This document shows, piece after piece, positions 6,675 through 13,474 of a stretch of DNA of 13,474 nucleotides. The notes under the pieces were generated by a model. The model did not search any database. It was not told where the DNA came from and worked only from the letters and a program-made list of their open reading frames with translations. Position 1 is the first letter of the stretch. Every line of letters begins with the position of its first letter. Made by a program: the position numbers and the translations under genes. This DNA is from DSNY01 sp016861185 (lineage in GTDB: Bacteria; Pseudomonadota; Gammaproteobacteria; Burkholderiales; Burkholderiaceae_F), in assembly GCA_030263275.1 (NCBI GenBank), contig SZOR01000109.1, positions 1 to 13,474 on the forward strand, written 5' to 3'.

Positions 6675-7044
6675 CCGGACAAAGCGCGGGTTCACGCTGC
6701 TCGAAGTGCTGGTCGCGCTCGTGATCATCGGCGTGGCGCTCGCCGCCGCGATGCGCGGCGCGCTGTCGCTGGCCGGCACCGCGGAGGAGACGCGCTACAA
6801 GCTGCTTGCCACGCTGACCGCCGAAAACCGCCTGTACGAGCTGCGACTGGCACGCCAGCGGCTCGAACTCGGGCAGAACGCGACCGATTGCGAACAGGGC
6901 GGCGTGACTTTCGTCTGCGAGCAGATCGTCAAGACGACACCGAATCCGTTCTTCCGCCGCATCGAGCTGCGCGTCTATCGCACGCAGGACGAGCAGCGCA
7001 GGCAGTATGCCGAGATGCTGACCGTGCTGCCGACCAACCAATGA
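6658..7044 (+). CDS. gspI: Type II secretion minor pseudopilin GspI
   Basis: GspI nucleates the I-J-K tip complex of the pseudopilus. The 128-residue precursor is cut at G11/F12 after the leader MSRSSSRTKRG. The mature start is FTLLEVLVALVIIGVALAA with Glu5 (E16). The short globular domain includes the GspI-like ENRLYELRLA after the helix and two cysteines (C78, C87) flanking GGVTFV, which could form a disulphide. The length matches the family (about 120-130). The start lies within the end of gspH and the stop overlaps the gspJ start as ATGA. Confidence 0.93.
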   Translation: MSRSSSRTKRGFTLLEVLVALVIIGVALAAAMRGALSLAGTAEETRYKLLATLTAENRLYELRLARQRLELGQNATDCEQGGVTFVCEQIVKTTPNPFFRRIELRVYRTQDEQRRQYAEMLTVLPTNQ

Positions 7045-7646
7045 TCCGCCGGGCGCCGCTGCGCGGCTTCACGCTGCTCGAACTGCTGATTGCGATCAGC
7101 GTGCTGTCGCTGGTGTCGATCATCGCGTGGCGCGGGCTCGACACGCTGGTGACCACGCGCGAGCGTCTGGCGCCGGAAGGCGACGACGTGCGCGCGCTGC
7201 TCACCGCCTTCGGCCAACTCGAGCGCGACCTCGCGCACGTCGCGAATCCGACGCTGTTCGCGCTTGCGTCGAATCCGGTGCAGGTTCGACTTGCGACCAG
7301 CGGCCAGGTGCTCGAGATCGTGCGCATCGCGCCGCCCGACGAAAGCGGCGCGCTCGCGGTCCAGCAGGTCTTCTATCGCGTCGACGACGGCGCGCTGCTG
7401 CGGCAGGCCACGCCGGCGACGCGTGCGCTCAGACCCGTCGAAGCCGCGGAGTTCAGCAACGTGCGGCTGCTCGGCAACGTCAGGGCGATGCGCGTGAGGC
7501 TATGGCAGCCGGGTCCGGGTTGGGTCGCACCCGGCCAGGCAGGGCCGCAGCCGCCCGGCCAGGCGGCGGTGCCGCCGCAGGGCATCGAAGTCAACGTCGA
7601 GCGTACCGACGGCAAGACGTATCGACGCGTGCTCTTGGTGGGGTGA
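7041..7646 (+). CDS. gspJ: Type II secretion minor pseudopilin GspJ
   Basis: GspJ is part of the I-J-K pseudopilus tip. The 201-residue precursor has leader MIRRAPLRG cut at G9/F10, mature start FTLLELLIAISVLSLVSIIAW and Glu5 (E14). Family-typical features follow: WRGLDTLV after the helix, a LERDL segment, VFYRVDDGALLRQ and VRAMRVRLW, then a C-terminal Pro/Gly/Gln-rich loop before EVNVERTDGKTYRRVLLV. The start codon overlaps the gspI stop (ATGA, 7041-7044). The frame is open upstream to 6888, but that part is the gspI shadow and lacks a prepilin leader. The stop overlaps the GTG start proposed for gspK. Confidence 0.93.
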   Translation: MIRRAPLRGFTLLELLIAISVLSLVSIIAWRGLDTLVTTRERLAPEGDDVRALLTAFGQLERDLAHVANPTLFALASNPVQVRLATSGQVLEIVRIAPPDESGALAVQQVFYRVDDGALLRQATPATRALRPVEAAEFSNVRLLGNVRAMRVRLWQPGPGWVAPGQAGPQPPGQAAVPPQGIEVNVERTDGKTYRRVLLVG

Positions 7647-8668
7647 GGATCGTGGCATTCGGGAAATCCCCCCTGGCCCCCCTTTTTAAAGGGGGGGGGA
7701 GGCCGGCCCCCCCTCGCGAAGAGGGGGGCGGTGCCGCGCGCCAGCGCGGCGCGGCCGTGTTGATGGCCTTGTTCGTCGCGACGCTTGCCACGCTGATCGT
7801 CACCGGACTGTTCTGGAGTCAGTTCGTGCTGCTGCGGACGATCGAGAATCAGCAACTCGTGTCGCAAAGCCGGCTGCTGCTGCGCGGTGCGCTCGACTGG
7901 GCGCGCGCGATCCTGCGGGAAGACGCCGCGCGGTCGAACTACGACGCGCGCACGGAACCCTGGGCCACGCCGCTCGCGCCGACGCGACTCGATCAGCTCG
8001 GCGAGACCTCGGCGCTCGCCTCGCAGGCGACGATCGAAGGCGACATCGACGACGCGCAAGCGCGGCTGAACCTGCGCAACCTGATTGCCGCCGACGGCCA
8101 GATCGTCGAGCGCGAACTGGCCGCGCTGCGCCGCCTGTGCACGCTGCTTTCGGTGCCGGAAGCAACCGCCGACCTGATCGCGCAGCGCATGGCCGAGGCC
8201 TTCGCGCCGGCCGCGGCTTCGCCCGGCGGTGAGTCCGCCAAACCGCGCCCAATCCCGCTCGTGCTGCCGCGCGATCTGTTGGCGGTCGAAGGCATCGACC
8301 CCGAGGCGGCGGCCAAGCTCGCGTCGCACGTCGTGGTGCTGGACGAGCCGACACCCGTCAACGTCAATACCGCGGCGAGCGAAGTCATCGCCGCGCGCAT
8401 CGCCGGGCTGACCTGGATGGACGCCAACCGCGTCGTCGAGCAGCGCACCCAGCTCGGCTACTTCCGCGACGTGGCCGATCTGCGCAACCGTCTCGGCGAC
8501 AAGGCGACGGGGTTGCTGCCGCAGGACGTCTCGACGGCGTCGCGCTACTTCTTCGTGCGCGGCCGCGTCCGGCTTGACCGCGCCAGCACCGGGATGGAAG
8601 CTCTGGTGAAGCGCGGGCAGCAGCAGGGGCCCGCACCGGTCGTGGTGATCTGGCAACGCGAGCTATGA
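7643..8668 (+). CDS. gspK: Type II secretion minor pseudopilin GspK with repeat-derived leader extension
   Basis: GspK caps the pseudopilus tip. From GTG 7643, which overlaps the gspJ stop as GTGA, the product is 341 residues. A second GTG at 7652 is also possible. The prepilin site is RQRG/AAVLM (G36/A37). It lacks Glu5, as is usual for GspK, and the hydrophobic helix runs to about 57. The family motifs DIDDAQARLNLRNL (134-147) and PVNVNTA (238-244) are present. The anomaly is the leader: residues about 7-31 (beginning GKSPLAPLFKGGG) are encoded by a C/G-tract double-hairpin repeat, so the leader is 36 residues where 5-15 is normal. The frame continues through the repeat without a stop, but a G9 tract makes it fragile. 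ATGs further downstream (such as 7762) lie inside the membrane helix and would destroy the processing site. gspL overlaps by 4 nt. Confidence 0.9.
   Translation: MRIVAFGKSPLAPLFKGGGRPAPPREEGGGAARQRGAAVLMALFVATLATLIVTGLFWSQFVLLRTIENQQLVSQSRLLLRGALDWARAILREDAARSNYDARTEPWATPLAPTRLDQLGETSALASQATIEGDIDDAQARLNLRNLIAADGQIVERELAALRRLCTLLSVPEATADLIAQRMAEAFAPAAASPGGESAKPRPIPLVLPRDLLAVEGIDPEAAAKLASHVVVLDEPTPVNVNTAASEVIAARIAGLTWMDANRVVEQRTQLGYFRDVADLRNRLGDKATGLLPQDVSTASRYFFVRGRVRLDRASTGMEALVKRGQQQGPAPVVVIWQREL
7661..7729. repeat. C/G-tract double-hairpin element inserted in the gspK leader
   Basis: This segment starts GGGAAATCCCCCCTGG and contains two strong inverted repeats. Hairpin 1 pairs CCCCCCTTT (7677-7685) with AAAGGGGGG (7688-7696). 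Hairpin 2 pairs CCCCCCTC (7708-7715) with GAGGGGGG (7721-7728) around a GCGAA loop. Its composition differs sharply from the GC-rich but balanced coding sequence on either side. The encoded peptide KSPLAPLFKGG (plus strand) and its antisense counterpart FKKGGQGGF match, from memory, a short dispersed repeat that appears in many bacterial genomes, mainly between genes. No second copy occurs in this window. Exact boundaries are uncertain, and no target-site duplication is obvious. Confidence 0.75.
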
Positions 8669-9927
8669 AAGAGAAATCGGCTCAGCGCCTGTTCGTCTTC
8701 GTGCCGCCGCACCGCGCGCTCGGCGGCCGCGGCAAGCTCGCGTCGTCGACCGTCGTGAGTTTCGTCGCCGTCGGCGCCAAGGGGGCCGAAAGCGGCGAAA
8801 CGCCGATCGCGCTGCTGCCGAAAGCGTCTGCGGTGGACCTCGTGTTCGACACGTCGGACGTGTTCGTCGCCGCCGTCGACGCCCCGCGCATGCCCGAAGC
8901 GAAGCTACGACTGGCGCTGCCCAACCTGCTCGAGGAGCGGCTGCTGTCCGATCCGGCCGACTGCCACTTCGCGTTCACGCCGCAGGCGCGTTCGGGAACC
9001 GTGACGACGATCGCCTCGGCGCCGAAGCTGCCGGTCGCGGTGATCGACCGCGGCCTGCTGACGAACGCGCTCGACGCACTGTCCGAAGCCGGCTATCGCC
9101 CGCGCGCGGCGTATTCGGAGATCTACGTGGTGCCTGCGCCCGCCGCCGGCGTGCTGAGCGTGCGGCTCGACCGCGCACGCGGCATCGCGCGCAGCGGCAA
9201 GCACGACGGCTTCGCGTTCGAGTTCGACGGGGCGTCGGTGCCGGCGCCGCTGCTGCTCGCGGTGCGGCAGCTCGGCATCAAGCGCGTGCAGGCGTACGGG
9301 CGCGACGCGGGCAAGCTCGTGCAGTTCGCCGAGCAGCTGGGCGTGGCGGTCGACGCTTCGCAGCGCGAGCTCGACCTCGCCGCGACGGACACCGCAGTAA
9401 ACCTTCTGCAGGGCGCGTTTGCGCCCGGCGGGCTGCTCGGCAGCCTGTCGCTGCCGAAGCTGACCACGGCCAAGCTGAAGGTGCCGCTGATCTGGAGCGG
9501 CGTGGCGGCGGCCACCTTCGTCGTCGGCATGAACGCATACTGGTTGAAGCTCGAGGCGGAGGCGAAAGCGATCCGTATGCAGATGGAAACGGCGTTTCGC
9601 AGCGCGTTTCCCGAGGCGACCGCGGTCGTCGACCCGGTGCTGCAGACGCAGCGCCAGCTCGGCGCGCTGCGCGCGCGCGCCGGCATTCCGTCGGCCGACG
9701 ACTTTTCGGTCCTCAACGCGCAGGCCGCGCAGCTGCTGTCGCTCGCGCCGATCGGCAGCGTGGCGGGCATCGAGTACCGCGAAGGCGCGCTGCGCGTGAA
9801 GTTCAAGCCGGGCACCGCCGACAACCCGGCGCTGCAGAACACGTTGCGCGCGCAGGCGATCCAGATCGGACTGAACCTGCGGTTCGAGGCGGACGGCTCG
9901 GCGCGGCTCGTTCCAAGCGGGGGCTGA
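8665..9927 (+). CDS. gspL: Type II secretion inner-membrane protein GspL
   Basis: GspL anchors the ATPase GspE to the inner membrane and pairs with GspM. The 420-residue protein has a cytoplasmic domain (about 1-265) with the actin-like GspL fold, including AVDAPRMPEAKLRLALPNLL (about 71-90), the segment in which GspL and PilM-like proteins resemble each other, and NLLQGAFA (about 246-253). One transmembrane helix follows (about 273-292), then a periplasmic region with a ferredoxin-like domain near the end (GSVAGIEYREGALRVKF). Length is typical. Its ATG overlaps the gspK stop (ATGA), and gspM begins 2 nt after its stop, so the trio is likely translationally coupled. Confidence 0.93.
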   Translation: MKEKSAQRLFVFVPPHRALGGRGKLASSTVVSFVAVGAKGAESGETPIALLPKASAVDLVFDTSDVFVAAVDAPRMPEAKLRLALPNLLEERLLSDPADCHFAFTPQARSGTVTTIASAPKLPVAVIDRGLLTNALDALSEAGYRPRAAYSEIYVVPAPAAGVLSVRLDRARGIARSGKHDGFAFEFDGASVPAPLLLAVRQLGIKRVQAYGRDAGKLVQFAEQLGVAVDASQRELDLAATDTAVNLLQGAFAPGGLLGSLSLPKLTTAKLKVPLIWSGVAAATFVVGMNAYWLKLEAEAKAIRMQMETAFRSAFPEATAVVDPVLQTQRQLGALRARAGIPSADDFSVLNAQAAQLLSLAPIGSVAGIEYREGALRVKFKPGTADNPALQNTLRAQAIQIGLNLRFEADGSARLVPSGG

Positions 9928-9929
9928 CG

Positions 9930-10424
9930 ATGAACGCGATCGCACAGTTCTGGTCGGAGCGCGCGCCGCGCGAGAAGGCGATCCTCGCTTCCGGCGCAGC
10001 GATCGTGCTGATCGCGCTGCTCTATCTGCTCGCGATCGAGCCGGCCGTGTCCGGCATCGCGCGGCTCGAGCGCGGATTGCCGCAGACGCGCGCGCAGGCC
10101 GCGAAGCTCGACGCGCTGCTCGGCGAGGTCAAGAACCTGAAGTCGCGCGCGCAGGTCGCGAGCGTTTCGCCGCAGGAAGCGCGCGGCGCGCTCGAAAAGT
10201 CGCTCGCCGCCGCCGGGCTGAAGGCCGCGCGCATCGTGCCGCTCGCCGACGGCGACCTGCAGCTCACCTTCGCCAACGTCCCGTATGCGACCTGGGCCGC
10301 GTGGCTCGCGCGCACCGAACGCGAGCTCGGCGCCCGTGCCACCAGCGTCAACGCAACGGCGACGGCGACGCCGGGCAACGTCGACGTCGAGCTGGCGCTG
10401 CGGCTGGCGCGGCGGGCGGGGTGA
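9930..10424 (+). CDS. gspM: Type II secretion inner-membrane protein GspM
   Basis: GspM stabilises GspL and contributes to the inner-membrane assembly platform. The 164-residue protein has the standard layout: a short N-terminal tip with the family-typical FWSERAPREKAIL, a transmembrane helix (about 17-36), a coiled-coil-like stretch (about 43-75) and a small periplasmic ferredoxin-like domain. The latter includes LQLTFANVPYATWAAWLARTE (about 110-130; first residues LQLTFANV). It starts 2 nt after gspL, and gspN follows after 9 nt. Confidence 0.92.
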   Translation: MNAIAQFWSERAPREKAILASGAAIVLIALLYLLAIEPAVSGIARLERGLPQTRAQAAKLDALLGEVKNLKSRAQVASVSPQEARGALEKSLAAAGLKAARIVPLADGDLQLTFANVPYATWAAWLARTERELGARATSVNATATATPGNVDVELALRLARRAG

Positions 10425-10428
10425 GGAG
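10423..10428 (+). promoter_or_regulatory. Ribosome binding site deciding the GTG start of gspN
   Basis: GAGGAG lies 5 nt before GTG 10434 and overlaps the end of the gspM stop codon. It supports a GTG start for gspN. Confidence 0.8.
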
Positions 10429-10433
10429 ACGCC

Positions 10434-11210
10434 GTGCTTCGCTGGATCGGTTACGGGCTCGTCGCGCTGGTCGCGATCGTCGCGACGGTCGGCGCGCTCG
10501 CGCCGGCGCAATGGCTCGCGGCGGCCGTCGCAGACGCCACGCACGGCCGCATCGAACTGGCCGAAACGAAGGGCACGCTGTGGAACGGCGAGGCGACCCT
10601 CGTGCTCGCCTCGGGAACGGCGCCGGGCGCGGTGCGCGCGAGTCTTCCGGAGCGCTTGTCCTGGCGACTGTCACCTTGGCAGCTTCTCACTGGAACGATC
10701 GATCTGACGCTGCAGCATCCGTCGGCCCTGTCGCAGCCGCTCGCGATCCGCGCCTGGCCGAACGGCCGCGCCACGCTAGGTGCGACGACGGTGCGGCTCC
10801 CCGCGTCGCTGCTCGTCGGACTGGGTGCGCCGTGGAACACCGTGCGGCCGGGCGGCGTGGTTACGTTGAGCTGGGATCGACTGCAGATCGAACCCGGGCG
10901 CTGGCAGGGAAACTTCTCGGCCGAATGGCAATACGCATCGAGCGCGCTGACGCCGGTGTCGCCGATGGGACATTACCGCCTGCAGACCAATGGCGTATTC
11001 CCGGGAACTCAACTGAACCTGCTAACCCTTTCGGGCCCCCTGGAGCTGACAGGCAGTGGCACAATCGCAGAGGGTGGGCGCTTACGCTTTCAAGGTATGG
11101 CACGGGCAGTGCCCAACGCCGACCCCGGCGTGAAGACGCAACTGACCGGGTTGATTTCGCTGCTCGGCCGGCGCGACGGCGACTCGGCCATTCTGAACAT
11201 CGGAAGCTGA
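10434..11210 (+). CDS. gspN: Type II secretion system protein GspN
   Basis: GspN is an accessory T2SS protein found in some lineages; its mechanistic role is not settled. This 258-residue protein has one N-terminal transmembrane helix (about 5-24) and a large periplasmic beta-rich domain. Features that match the family are ELAETKGTLWNGEATLVL (about 41-58), LSWRLSPWQLLTGTIDLTL (about 75-93) and the C-terminal LTLSGPLELTGSGTI with MARAVPNADPG (about 225-233). The start is GTG, supported by a strong GAGGAG. It is placed between gspM and gspD, as in betaproteobacterial T2SS loci, with 9 nt and 1 nt gaps, so it is firmly in the operon. Confidence 0.9.
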   Translation: MLRWIGYGLVALVAIVATVGALAPAQWLAAAVADATHGRIELAETKGTLWNGEATLVLASGTAPGAVRASLPERLSWRLSPWQLLTGTIDLTLQHPSALSQPLAIRAWPNGRATLGATTVRLPASLLVGLGAPWNTVRPGGVVTLSWDRLQIEPGRWQGNFSAEWQYASSALTPVSPMGHYRLQTNGVFPGTQLNLLTLSGPLELTGSGTIAEGGRLRFQGMARAVPNADPGVKTQLTGLISLLGRRDGDSAILNIGS

Positions 11211-11211
11211 A

Positions 11212-13474
<2,263 letters not shown>

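Noticed and set aside
6888..7040. Upstream extension of the gspJ frame
   Set aside because: It overlaps gspI. The ATGA overlap at 7041 with an immediate prepilin leader is the clear start.
7127..7642. Upstream extension of the gspK frame
   Set aside because: It lies entirely over gspJ in another frame, is Arg/Ala-rich as expected for a shadow of GC-rich coding DNA, and puts the prepilin leader absurdly far from the start.
9123..10544. Long minus-strand open frame opposite gspL and gspM
   Set aside because: Low-complexity Ala/Arg/Ser sequence without domains, on the opposite strand of two well-recognised genes.

Overview
This GC-rich window reads as chromosomal DNA of a betaproteobacterium, most likely Burkholderiales or a near relative. 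Three things point there: the tRNA-Tyr/tRNA-Gly/tRNA-Thr/tuf cluster at the left end, a type II secretion (T2SS) locus ordered gspG-H-I-J-K-L-M-N-D with gspC inverted beside it, and protein sequences of that flavour. I found no phage, transposase, plasmid or CRISPR signal.

Layout. Positions 1-542 (minus strand) hold the start of tuf (EF-Tu, cut by the window edge) preceded by tRNA-Thr(GGU), tRNA-Gly(UCC) and tRNA-Tyr(GUA). A near-consensus sigma-70 promoter at 557-585 drives the cluster. Positions 781-1731 (plus) encode a metallo-beta-lactamase-fold hydrolase with an altered metal site. Positions 1851-4152 (minus) encode a two-component pair: an AlgZ/YpdA-type membrane histidine kinase and a LytTR response regulator. 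A small unidentified membrane protein (4332-4694, minus) lies upstream of the pair. gspC (4853-5452, minus) faces away from the long plus-strand operon gspG, H, I, J, K, L, M, N, D (5689 to the right edge), whose genes overlap or nearly touch. gspD runs off the window; gspE and gspF are not present and may lie beyond it.

How the genes work together. GspG is the major pseudopilin. GspH, I, J and K form the pseudopilus tip. GspL and GspM are inner-membrane assembly proteins, GspC links the inner membrane to the secretin, GspD is the outer-membrane secretin and GspN is an accessory protein. The kinase/regulator pair next door might control this locus or something else; only position suggests a link.

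Most notable points. A C/G-tract double-hairpin element of a dispersed-repeat type sits in frame at the very start of gspK, giving GspK an abnormally long prepilin leader and placing a G9 tract inside a coding region. The MBL hydrolase has lost all three ligands of the second zinc site. The histidine kinase carries a three-fold repeated motif in its extracytoplasmic domain. Much of the rest is conventional betaproteobacterial content.
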